Assembly (NCBI GenBank): GCA_017551025.1
Contig: JAFZNG010000034.1
Location: forward strand, 62,001 to 126,000
DNA length: 64,000 nucleotides
Direction: 5' to 3'
Source of the DNA: Paludibacteraceae bacterium
GTDB taxonomy: Bacteria > Bacteroidota > Bacteroidia > Bacteroidales > Paludibacteraceae
The stretch's first letter is position 1, and each line of letters begins with the position of its first letter. The translations under genes and the position numbers were made by a program. The notes below the pieces were generated by a model, which made no database searches, was not told the origin of the DNA, and was given only the letters and a program-made list of their open reading frames with translations. Below are positions 33,728 to 40,586 of the stretch, piece after piece.

Positions 33728-34856
33728 ATTCCTCGACGGCCTTCAGGACGTTCGAGGTAATATATGCTAGTTGTTCGTCGTCCAGTTCGGTATGCATCGG
33801 AAGCGACAGTACGCATCCGGCCAGTTGTTCGGCTACGGGGAAGTCGCCCTCGCGGTAGCGGGGATCCTGGTAGGCTTTCTGCATATGCAGCGGCACCGGA
33901 TAATAGATCATCGCGGGTATGCCGGCCTGCTGCAGCGCTTCGCGTACGCGGTCACGATCTACGCCCTCGAGGCGCAGCGTGTACTGGTGGAAGACATGTG
34001 TCGAAGCCTTCTCGCGTCCCGGGACGAGCAGGTGCTCGTTGCCGGCAAAGGCGCGGTCGTAATAGGCTGCTGCACGCTGACGCGCTGCGATATATTGATC
34101 CAGGTGGGGCAGTTTGGCATCGAGTACGGCGGCCTGGATAGCGTCGAGGCGCGAGTTGACACCTACTCGGTCATGATGGTAACGAACCACCATACCGTGG
34201 TTGGCGATGGCGCGCATCTCGGCGGCCAACTGATCGTCGTTGGTGAATAGCGCACCGCCGTCACCGTAGCAACCCAGGTTCTTCGAGGGGAAGAAACTCG
34301 TGCAACCGATCTCGCCCATCGTACCGGCCTGGCGGGTTGTGCCGTCTAAGAAAGTGTAGCGTGCGCCGATAGCCTGGCAGGCATCTTCTACGATATAGAG
34401 GCCGTGCTCCTTGGCGAGCGCCATGAGCTCTTCCATCGGGGCGCACTGACCGAACAGGTGCACCGGCACGATGGCTTTCGTGCGGGGCGTGATAGCCCGG
34501 CGTACGGCCTCCACCGACATGTTCATCGTCTCCCAGTTGACATCTACCACTACCGGTGTCAGTCCCAGCAGCGCCACTACCTCGGCGGTGGCGATAAAGG
34601 TAAACGTGGGGGTGATCACTTCGTCGCCGGGTTTCAGTCCGAGCGCCATGAGGGCGATCTGCAGGGCGTCCGTACCGTTGCCGACGGGTATGACATGCTT
34701 CGCACCCGTATAGGCTTCCAGGTGCTCCTGGAATTGCGCTACCTTAGGTCCTTTCACGAAGGCGGCCGAGTCGATCACCTCCTGTATGCCGCGGTCGATA
34801 TCCGCCTTGATATGCTGGTACTGCGACTGCAGATCCACCATTTGAATCTTCTTCAT
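33726..34856 (-). CDS. DegT/DnrJ/EryC1 sugar aminotransferase
   Basis: A 376-residue PLP enzyme that transaminates a keto-sugar nucleotide. GNGTDALQIALMALG, TPTFTFIATAEVV, VHLFGQCAPM, EDACQAIGA and the PLP-lysine motif FFPSKNLGCYGDGGA are clear, as is VGVNSRLDAIQAAVL. Close in form to WbpE/VioA-type enzymes, but the substrate cannot be decided. It overlaps the YbbR-like gene by ATGA, taking the place often held by coaE in related genomes. Confidence 0.92.
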   Translation of the reverse strand: MKKIQMVDLQSQYQHIKADIDRGIQEVIDSAAFVKGPKVAQFQEHLEAYTGAKHVIPVGNGTDALQIALMALGLKPGDEVITPTFTFIATAEVVALLGLTPVVVDVNWETMNMSVEAVRRAITPRTKAIVPVHLFGQCAPMEELMALAKEHGLYIVEDACQAIGARYTFLDGTTRQAGTMGEIGCTSFFPSKNLGCYGDGGALFTNDDQLAAEMRAIANHGMVVRYHHDRVGVNSRLDAIQAAVLDAKLPHLDQYIAARQRAAAYYDRAFAGNEHLLVPGREKASTHVFHQYTLRLEGVDRDRVREALQQAGIPAMIYYPVPLHMQKAYQDPRYREGDFPVAEQLAGCVLSLPMHTELDDEQLAYITSNVLKAVEE

Positions 34857-35773
34857 TCTATATTCTCCAGTATAAATTCTACATGATTAGGCGTGGCGCG
34901 CAATCCGCTGATATACGGATTTTGCGTACGCAATTCTACGGGCAACTGCTCCAGCGAGTCGCTATATACGCAGACCGCCTCTATATCGCCGTCCTCCACC
35001 TGTGCCCAATGGCTGACACCCACCCGCATCGTGGCGCGTACCTGCTGCGGGAAGAGGTGAAGCTGCTTGCCCTCGGGTACACCCTCCGCCCGCAGGTTGA
35101 GGTCCACTACGCGTTCCGAGAAACGCTCCGCCATTACGCGTACGCGTACCGTCGTCTGCGAGAGGCGCACCTCACGCGGCACGATCAGTCCTACGGTGTA
35201 CTGCGCCGAGTCGCTGAGCGCCTTGACGGCCAGCACTTGGGTCTGGATCTCGCGCAGGGTGTCCAGTGCGTTGGCCGTACCGTAGGCGATGACCTCGGCC
35301 TCGGATAGCTGCGGCAGACCGCTCATCTGAAAACCGGGTGCACAATCGATACGGGATTGGAGCCGCACCGGCAGGCGGCGCTCCTGCTGGGTATAGTAGG
35401 TGGTGTGGATCTGGTCGGGCGACACTTTCTGCAGTGCTGTCGTACCTTGTAACTGCCGCGCGATGGTGGTGCGCAGCAGGTCGGACGACACCTGTATCTC
35501 TCCCGACTTACCCGTGAAGCGGCCCGTGAGGTCGAGCGTGATCTGCAGCGGCTTCTGGTGATAGACGCGTAGCCGCATACCGGCATCGCGCACCGTCACC
35601 TGGATCGTCTGCGGCAGGGGTTCGCTGGTCTTGACCTGACCGGGTACACCGACATACTGCACCTTGACCGGCACCGTTATGTCGTGCTCCGCACGCAGCG
35701 ACCGGCCATACCAAATCAGGCTGGCCAGCACCACAAACAGCAGGTATATCATCACCTCACGCCACTTCACCAT
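34853..35773 (-). CDS. YbbR-like domain protein
   Basis: 306 residues: one N-terminal membrane helix (VMIYLLFVVLASLIWYG), then two or three YbbR-like beta-rich repeats facing the periplasm (about 30-300). In Firmicutes YbbR/CdaR regulates c-di-AMP cyclase; in Bacteroidota the protein is a conserved neighbour of yajC and nusB with unknown role. The order nusB, yajC, ybbR is preserved here apart from the inserted four-helix gene. Confidence 0.86.
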   Translation of the reverse strand: MVKWREVMIYLLFVVLASLIWYGRSLRAEHDITVPVKVQYVGVPGQVKTSEPLPQTIQVTVRDAGMRLRVYHQKPLQITLDLTGRFTGKSGEIQVSSDLLRTTIARQLQGTTALQKVSPDQIHTTYYTQQERRLPVRLQSRIDCAPGFQMSGLPQLSEAEVIAYGTANALDTLREIQTQVLAVKALSDSAQYTVGLIVPREVRLSQTTVRVRVMAERFSERVVDLNLRAEGVPEGKQLHLFPQQVRATMRVGVSHWAQVEDGDIEAVCVYSDSLEQLPVELRTQNPYISGLRATPNHVEFILENIE

Positions 35774-35775
35774 AG

Positions 35776-35830
35776 AAATTAAAAATTAAAAATTCAAAAT
35801 TAAAAATTATAGATACAAAATTCAAAATTA
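35776..35830. repeat. AT heptad array on one side of the four-helix gene
   Basis: AAAAATT/CAAAATT units between the four-helix gene's stop and the YbbR-like start. Confidence 0.85.
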
Positions 35831-35831
35831 T

Positions 35832-36212
35832 TTATTTTTCAGGAGTAGTTTTACCCCTTGTTGTTATCTGGATTTTTGCCAATATGTTGCAGATATCATC
35901 TAGGTCTGTTAATATGCTATTTGCTTCAAATTCAGATAGATATTCCGTTTTGTGTAAAAGGCGAATCCAGTATTTGGTCTCTCTGGCCTCCTTATATGCG
36001 ATGGATAGCTTATTGACGAAATCTGCCGTGGAGGCCGCTCCTATAGCTTCCTCTGTATTGGCCCCTATAGAGGTGCCGCTACGCAAAAGTTGCTTGGAAA
36101 GAACGTACTCTTTGTTATCGGACTTAATAGTCAAGTATTTATATAGATTGACAATTCGAACCGCAAAGGCAAACGTTTTATCTAAAATAATATTGTCACC
36201 GTCCATCTTCAT
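35832..36212 (-). CDS. Four-helix-bundle protein (23S rRNA intervening-sequence type)
   Basis: A 126-residue helical protein of the S23/IVP four-helix family: FAFAVRIVNLYKYL, VLSKQLLRSGTSIGANTEEAIGA, DFVNKLSIAYKEARETKYWIRLL. Relatives occur in rRNA intervening sequences, and the related Avd protein serves diversity-generating retroelements; the role here is unknown. The coding sequence is visibly richer in A and T than its neighbours. It is bracketed by AT heptad arrays and interrupts the conserved yajC-ybbR pair, which suggests a recent insertion. Confidence 0.88.
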   Translation of the reverse strand: MKMDGDNIILDKTFAFAVRIVNLYKYLTIKSDNKEYVLSKQLLRSGTSIGANTEEAIGAASTADFVNKLSIAYKEARETKYWIRLLHKTEYLSEFEANSILTDLDDICNILAKIQITTRGKTTPEK

Positions 36213-36222
36213 AGACTATGAG

Positions 36223-36258
36223 ACCTCATTTTTAATTCTTAATTTTTAATTTTTAATT
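36223..36258. repeat. AT heptad array at yajC stop
   Basis: AATTCTT/AATTTTT units. They encode the last residues (QIKN) and the stop of yajC and lie 5' of the four-helix gene. Confidence 0.88.
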
Positions 36259-36572
36259 TGACTAGATGCGTCTTGCGCGTCTACGTAAACGCTCTGGCGA
36301 TCTACCTTGATGGTCACGTCCTTGGCGATCGTGATGAGCAGGGCGTTGTCCTGCACCTCCTTGATCTCGCCGTAGATACCGCCGGCAGTTACTACGCGGT
36401 CACCCTTCTTCAGAGCGTCGCGCTGCTTTTGCAGCTCTTTCTGCTTCTTGGTTTGCGGACGAATCATAAAGAAATAAAATACCACAAAGATCAGGATCAT
36501 CATGATCCAGAACGACCACTGACTACCTTGTTGTCCAGGCTGCGTAGCCTGCAATAAAATCAAATTCAGCAT
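36246..36572 (-). CDS. yajC: Preprotein translocase subunit YajC
   Basis: A 108-residue accessory protein of the Sec translocon. It has one N-terminal membrane helix (FWIMMILIFVVFYFFMI) followed by RPQTKKQKELQKQRDALKKGDRVVTAGGIYGEI, the family signature. Its last four residues (QIKN) and TAA stop come from the AATTTTT array rather than from conserved sequence. Located directly after nusB as in other Bacteroidota. Confidence 0.95.
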   Translation of the reverse strand: MLNLILLQATQPGQQGSQWSFWIMMILIFVVFYFFMIRPQTKKQKELQKQRDALKKGDRVVTAGGIYGEIKEVQDNALLITIAKDVTIKVDRQSVYVDAQDASSQIKN

Positions 36573-36591
36573 AATTATAACGTTTTAATTA

Positions 36592-36622
36592 ATTTTGCAT
36601 TTTTAATTTTTAATTTTTAATT
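36592..36622. repeat. AATTTTT array, nusB-yajC spacer
   Basis: Three or more AATTTTT units immediately after the nusB stop codon. Confidence 0.85.
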
Positions 36623-36623
36623 C

Positions 36624-37577
36624 CTACTTCACCACCAACGCCTTGGTCAGCGTTCCCTCGCGTTTCATGTCGCGCAGGATCTCGGTGAGTACACCGTTGA
36701 TGAACATATAGCTCTTGTCGCCCGAGTACTCTTTGCCGAGCTCGATATACTCGTTGAGCGATACCTCGAGGGCGATCTCGTCGAAGTGGCAGATCTCGGC
36801 GAGTGCCACCTGTAGGATGATGCGGTCCATATAGGCTACGCGCTGCGCATCCCATCCGCGCAGGTGAGAGTCGATGAGCGCTTCGTACTTAGGCTTGTCT
36901 TCCAGGGCGTAGCGCAGCAGGTCCTTGGCGAAGCCGAGCTCTTCCTCCTTGTCAAACATCGGCAGGATATCCTGGTCCGCACCGTTTACTTCATCCAGAC
37001 GCTTCAAGGTCTTCACGACATAACTCATCATCAGGTCGGCATCTACGGTCCAGTTCTGGCGGTCAAGCACTACTTCCATCTCCTCCAGTGCGGACGTAAC
37101 GGCCTCGTTATCGATCATCAGTTCGGTGAATATCTTGCGCCATATACGCTTGTCGGCTTCGTAGTCGCACTCGGCGGCCTCCATATATTCCTGGTAGAAG
37201 GGGGCTTCCAGTAGTTGCTTATATACCGCACTTACGGCACTCATGCCGGCATCCCAACTCAACTGCTGATTGGCTATATGGTTGCGGATCTGATGGTTGT
37301 TGAATACCACTTGTGCCAGTCGGTTGTTGGCGAAGCGACGATTGGCTACGTAGCTCTGATGGGTCACTTTCGCGCGTTGCTCCGCCTGCTGGATCTGTTG
37401 CTCCGCGTAGAGCGTCAGTTCGTTGACGAAGTCGAGCAGCAGTACATACAGGTCGTAGGTATCAGCAAACGACTTAAGCAATTCTTTCTTGGCTGTCAAC
37501 GGCGTCTTGTCGCCGTCTTTGTAATACGCAAACAGGGTCTGTACCACTCGTGTGCGCACTAATGTTCTGTTTATCAT
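36624..37577 (-). CDS. nusB: Transcription antitermination factor NusB, extended form
   Basis: 317 residues, about twice the length of E. coli NusB: an N-terminal extension of about 170 residues followed by a canonical NusB fold (WDAQRVAYMDRIILQVALAEIC, SLNEYIELGKEYSGDKSYMFINGVLTEI). The extended form is normal for Bacteroidota. NusB with NusE binds boxA in rRNA leaders. It has a promoter at 37604-37635 and heads the long minus-strand run towards 25491. Confidence 0.95.
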   Translation of the reverse strand: MINRTLVRTRVVQTLFAYYKDGDKTPLTAKKELLKSFADTYDLYVLLLDFVNELTLYAEQQIQQAEQRAKVTHQSYVANRRFANNRLAQVVFNNHQIRNHIANQQLSWDAGMSAVSAVYKQLLEAPFYQEYMEAAECDYEADKRIWRKIFTELMIDNEAVTSALEEMEVVLDRQNWTVDADLMMSYVVKTLKRLDEVNGADQDILPMFDKEEELGFAKDLLRYALEDKPKYEALIDSHLRGWDAQRVAYMDRIILQVALAEICHFDEIALEVSLNEYIELGKEYSGDKSYMFINGVLTEILRDMKREGTLTKALVVK

Positions 37578-37603
37578 TCTCCAAAAAAATCTAATTCAGG
37601 CTG

Positions 37604-37635
37604 CAAAATTACAAAAAAAAAATGACATACACAAA
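37604..37635 (-). promoter_or_regulatory. Promoter of nusB
   Basis: Minus strand: -33 TTTGTGTATG (37635-), 20 bases, -7 TAATTTTG (37611-37604). The TTTG occupies the loop region of the hairpin at 37621-37649. Confidence 0.8.
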
Positions 37636-37656
37636 TGTGTATGCCACTTTTTTGAT
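37616..37656 (-). terminator. Intrinsic terminator merged with nusB promoter
   Basis: Stem CATACACA / TGTGTATG (37626-37633, 37636-37643) extended imperfectly outward, flanked by A's and T's; on the minus strand it is followed by about ten T's. It ends the run that finishes with the U32 gene. Confidence 0.78.
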
Positions 37657-37787
37657 TTTCGCCCCAAAATATACCAAAACGATAAAAATTAAAATCACGG
37701 GATATATACGTAGTATATATAAGGTGTGGTGGGATACGATATTGACCCGATGAACTCAGGTAGACGGATAAGGTTTCCATAGGAAAG

Positions 37788-38006
37788 TTATTCCAGATCT
37801 ACCGTCATCTCGCAGCGCTTGCAGTCGAAATGGAGGGCGAGGACGCGGCCGGTACGAAGACGCAGGTAACGCGGCTCCTTGTCGCGGGGATAAGGATTCG
37901 TCTTACGGCAATGCCCGAGTTCGAATAGCAGGCAGTAGCGGCAAGTCATCAAGGGATGGCCGATCGGACGATTTACGATTGACGATTTAGTATTTGGCGT
38001 CTCCAT
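37788..38006 (-). pseudogene. Detached C-terminal piece of U32 protein
   Basis: A 72-codon frame containing RPIGHPLMTCRYCLLFELGHC and LYLRL-like residues ending LHFDCKRCEMTVDLE. These cysteine-rich residues form the normal C-terminus of Bacteroidota U32 proteins. The frame overlaps the main U32 frame and differs from it by the 14 bases of two extra AAATCGT/CAATCGT units. The candidate ATG at 38006 is inside the upstream coding sequence. It could be translated separately, but a broken gene is the simpler reading. Confidence 0.85.
37968..37988. repeat. Three-heptad array breaking the U32 reading frame
   Basis: Plus strand ACGATTT, ACGATTG, ACGATTT. In the U32 frame it introduces TAA. Contraction to one unit would join the two frames as ...ILNRPIGHPLM. 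Confidence 0.93.
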
Positions 38007-39460
38007 TCGTTTAGGGTGCTAATGGGTATAAAATAGGGTTTCGATTCAATCTGTATCGCACGCGCTACATACGGCGTATCGCCCAGTTTGCTCAGTTGGG
38101 TACGGATCGTCTCCAAAGCTTTCTCGGGATTCTTGGCCGGCTCGTGGGGGAAGCTGAAAACTGACTGCTGAAGGCTGAAGGCTGAGCGGTAACTCAGTTC
38201 AAATCCCTCCTCGGTCTCGCGGAAGCGAATATCCACGGGGATGCGGCGCTCGGAGCGAAGCGATTGCGTAAATTCGATATCGTAGTTACGATATAAGGGT
38301 GTATGGTGTAGGGTGTATGGTGTAGGGTGTAGGGTTTTGTTGATCCTCACGATGTTTCCCTCTACGCCATTGACCGAGAAGCCTTCCTGGCCGATGGTCA
38401 GTCCGTCACCGTTATGGAGTACGACGCCCGGCAGCAGGCGTACGCGCAGTGTATTGCCCTGCACCTCGAGCACCTCACCGATATGCTCACCGGTGGATTT
38501 TGGTGTGTCCCAGTTTGCGAGATTCGGTGTGCGGCCGTGTAGGAAATAATCCGTCGCTCCGCGATGAAAAGTTTTCAGGGGATTTGGCTCGAAAGAACGT
38601 GTGTAAATATGTCTTTCAGCGAAGCGGTCTTTCAGTGAAACGGTCTTTGCTCTTTCAGCGAAGCGGTCTAATTTATCGCGATAGTACGCCGTGATATTCG
38701 TGACATAGTCCGCATCCTTGAGGCGGCCTTCGATCTTGAAAGTCGTCACGCCTGCGTCGATGAGTTCCTGGAGGTAGCTGCTGCGATCCAGGTCACGGAG
38801 CGAGAGCAGGTACCGCTGGTGGATAGGCTGACCTTGGTCGTCGAGCACCTCATTCATATCGGCGTCGAGCAGGTCGTAGGCCATGCGGCAGAACTGAGCA
38901 CACGCTCCGCGGTTGGCACTGCGTCCCGCCAGTACCTCGCTGATATAACAGCGTCCGGAATAGCTGACGCAGAGCGCACCATGTACAAACGCCTCGAGTT
39001 CGATATCCGGTACCGCCTGATGGATAGCACGTATCTCGTCGATCGATAGTTCGCGCGCCAGCACCGCACGACGGAATCCCAGGTCGCGCAACCGTGCTAC
39101 CTGCTCCGGGGTGCGGTTGTCGCACTGGGTGGAGGCATGAAGCCGGATAGGCGGCAGCGGGAAGTCCAGCAGGTGCAGATCCTGGATAATCAGTGCATCG
39201 ACACCTATCTTATATAGCGCGTGCGCAAGCGCGACCGCCTCGGGGTACTCCTCCTCGCGGAGCAGGGTGTTGAGCGTCACGAGTACCTGTACACCGTACT
39301 GATGGGCATACCGTACTACCTCCTCCAGATCCTCCAGACTATTGCCTGCCGCCTGACGCGCACCAAACTGCGGGGCACCGATATACACGGCGTCCGCACC
39401 CGCCTGGATGGCGGCCATGGCAACCTCTTTATTTTTCGCCGGAGACAGTAGAGAGATCAT
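37973..39460 (-). CDS. U32 family protein (RlhA/TrhP-like), truncated by frameshift
   Basis: 495 codons opening MISLLSPAKNKEVAMAAIQAGADAVYIGAPQFGARQAAGN, then ELEAFVHGALCVSYSGRCYIS and GRSANRGACAQFCRMAYDL, the U32 signature. Characterised relatives (RlhA, TrhP) support hydroxylation of rRNA or tRNA cytidine/uridine; protease activity is doubtful. The gene holds four repeat insertions (38611, 38297, 38151, 37968) and ends early at a TAA in the last one, leaving the cysteine-rich tail in another frame at 37788-38006. It overlaps the SpoU gene by ATGA. Confidence 0.9.
   Translation of the reverse strand: MISLLSPAKNKEVAMAAIQAGADAVYIGAPQFGARQAAGNSLEDLEEVVRYAHQYGVQVLVTLNTLLREEEYPEAVALAHALYKIGVDALIIQDLHLLDFPLPPIRLHASTQCDNRTPEQVARLRDLGFRRAVLARELSIDEIRAIHQAVPDIELEAFVHGALCVSYSGRCYISEVLAGRSANRGACAQFCRMAYDLLDADMNEVLDDQGQPIHQRYLLSLRDLDRSSYLQELIDAGVTTFKIEGRLKDADYVTNITAYYRDKLDRFAERAKTVSLKDRFAERHIYTRSFEPNPLKTFHRGATDYFLHGRTPNLANWDTPKSTGEHIGEVLEVQGNTLRVRLLPGVVLHNGDGLTIGQEGFSVNGVEGNIVRINKTLHPTPYTLHHTPLYRNYDIEFTQSLRSERRIPVDIRFRETEEGFELSYRSAFSLQQSVFSFPHEPAKNPEKALETIRTQLSKLGDTPYVARAIQIESKPYFIPISTLNEWRRQILNRQS
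38151..38185. repeat. Heptad array inside U32 gene (AGGCTGA type)
   Basis: AAGCTGA, AAACTGA, CTGCTGA, AGGCTGA, AGGCTGA; on the minus strand TTCAGCC-type, encoding SFSLQQSVFSF. Confidence 0.92.
38297..38337. repeat. Heptad array inside U32 gene (GGGTGTA/TGGTGTA)
   Basis: Six units alternating GGGTGTA and TGGTGTA (minus strand CTACACC-like), encoding LHPTPYTLHHTP. Confidence 0.94.
38611..38669. repeat. 16-base tandem repeat with internal heptad insertion in U32 gene
   Basis: GTCTTTCAGCGAAGCG (38611), GTCTTTCAGTGAAACG (38627), then a 23-base version (38643-38665) with seven extra bases. The 23-base unit recurs in the YggS-HAD gene. Confidence 0.9.
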
Positions 39461-40029
39461 AACGCTTTAACGGCACGCAGTGCCCCTGATAGACGATACA
39501 TGACGATGCCGGCGGTCACGCTGACGTTCATCGAGTGCTTGGTGCCATATTGCGGTATCTCGATACATTGGCCGCAGAGGTCGATGACTTCTTGCTGGAC
39601 GCCGAAGACCTCATGTCCCAAAATGATGGCCATTTTGGGACAATTGGTGATTGGTGATTTGTGATTTGTGATTTGTTCGGCGACCTGCTCGAGGGTGAGG
39701 GAGTTGTGGGCTTGCTCTACGGCGTAACAGGTGTAGCCCTCCGCCTGCAGGTCACGTACTGCCTCGAGGGTATCCGCATAGTACTGCCATGCTACGGTCT
39801 GCTCCGCACCGAGGGCAGTCTTGTGGATCTCCTGGTTGGGCGGACAGCAACATATCCCGCACAGCACTACGCGCTCCAGGCACATCGCATCGGCCGTGCG
39901 GAAGACGGCTCCGATATTATGCTGGCTGCGCACGTTGTCGAGTACGACGACGAGTGGCAGTTTCTCAGCTTCATGAAAAGCCTCCGGCGTGAGGCGGTTC
40001 ATCTCTTCGGTGGTTAACTTCTTGTTCAA
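39457..40029 (-). CDS. SpoU/TrmH-family RNA 2'-O-methyltransferase
   Basis: 190 residues with the SPOUT trefoil-knot motifs: VVVLDNVRSQHNIGAVFRTADAM (motif 1), AIILGHEVFGV (motif 2) and IPQYGTKHSMNVSVTAGIVMYRL (motif 3). The target RNA is unknown. The only start that keeps the conserved KKLT-E-NR N-terminus is TTG at 40029-40027, inside the upstream AATTTTT array; an ATG nine codons later is the alternative. A five-unit heptad array (39643-39677) inserts TNHKSPITN before motif 2. Confidence 0.9.
   Translation of the reverse strand: MNKKLTTEEMNRLTPEAFHEAEKLPLVVVLDNVRSQHNIGAVFRTADAMCLERVVLCGICCCPPNQEIHKTALGAEQTVAWQYYADTLEAVRDLQAEGYTCYAVEQAHNSLTLEQVAEQITNHKSPITNCPKMAIILGHEVFGVQQEVIDLCGQCIEIPQYGTKHSMNVSVTAGIVMYRLSGALRAVKAL
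39616..39640. repeat. Perfect 10-bp inverted repeat inside SpoU gene
   Basis: TCCCAAAATG and CATTTTGGGA with a five-base loop, adjacent to the heptad array. It has no following T run, so it is not a clear terminator. Confidence 0.8.
39643..39677. repeat. Heptad array inside SpoU gene
   Basis: ATTGGTG x2, ATTTGTG x2, ATTTGTT; minus strand AATCACC/AATCACA units. Confidence 0.94.
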
Positions 40030-40058
40030 ATTAAAAATTAAAAATTAAAAATGCAAAA
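40030..40058. repeat. AATTTTT array, rimM-SpoU spacer
   Basis: Three or four units. Its last bases form the TTG start of the SpoU gene. Confidence 0.85.
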
Positions 40059-40556
40059 TTATAGTTGGAAGGGTAGATCCACGTTTAGTTCTTTCTTCTC
40101 GGTATTTATGTCGAGGATAAAGTCCTCGTGGATAGGCATCAGGCGTCCGTCGTCGAGGGTGAGCAGGGTGTTGATAGTCTGCTCGTTGACTTCGCTGACG
40201 GTGCCGAGCCGTCCTGTTTCACGGTCGATGACCGTATAGCCTACGAGGTCGCTCCAGGCTACGCTGTGCGCCTGGTCGTCGTTCATATCTTCGCGTCGCA
40301 TGAAGACCTCCGCACCGCTCAGACGTGCCGCCTCGGGTTCGGTCTCGACGCCTCGCAACGAGAAGATGAGCGTGTCGGCTCCCTTGCCGCGCCAGTCCAG
40401 GACGCGGAAGGGCACGTACAGTTGGTCGAGTTGCACAAAGAGGAAGTCCGGGTCGGAACTGTCCCAGTAGTCGTTAAGCATGAGGCACTGTATCTCCCCT
40501 CGGTGGCCGTGGGGGCGGCGCATGGTGCCGATATGTATTAAGTCGTTCGAATTCAA
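40059..40556 (-). CDS. rimM: 16S rRNA processing protein RimM
   Basis: A 165-residue 30S maturation factor that binds ribosomal protein S19. N-terminal DLIHIGTMRRPHGHRGEIQC and C-terminal PRC-barrel DLVGYTVIDRETGRLGTV and LMPIHEDFILDINTEKKELNVDLPF are diagnostic. No ATG precedes the conserved N-terminus; TTG at 40556-40554, the end of an AT heptad array, is the only plausible start. It lies between the AddA-like gene and the SpoU gene. Confidence 0.93.
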   Translation of the reverse strand: MNSNDLIHIGTMRRPHGHRGEIQCLMLNDYWDSSDPDFLFVQLDQLYVPFRVLDWRGKGADTLIFSLRGVETEPEAARLSGAEVFMRREDMNDDQAHSVAWSDLVGYTVIDRETGRLGTVSEVNEQTINTLLTLDDGRLMPIHEDFILDINTEKKELNVDLPFQL

Positions 40557-40586
40557 AATTAAAAATTCAAAATTAAAAATTAAAAA
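40554..40586. repeat. AT heptad array, AddA-rimM spacer
   Basis: TTAAAAA/TTCAAAA units. The 5' edge provides the TTG start codon of rimM. Confidence 0.85.

Noticed and set aside
37574..37780. A 68-codon minus-strand frame after the U32 fragment
   Set aside because: It runs through the terminator and nusB promoter and shows no recognisable protein features.
37690..37787. Plus-strand sequence resembling the 3' half of a TPP riboswitch (GACCCGATGAACTCAGG ... GGATAAGG)
   Set aside because: The conserved CTGAGA core is missing, pairing partners are not evident, and no plus-strand or thiamine gene follows.
39616..39640. Perfect inverted repeat in the SpoU gene as a terminator or attachment site
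   Set aside because: No T run follows on either strand and it encodes the conserved residues before SPOUT motif 2; kept only as a repeat.
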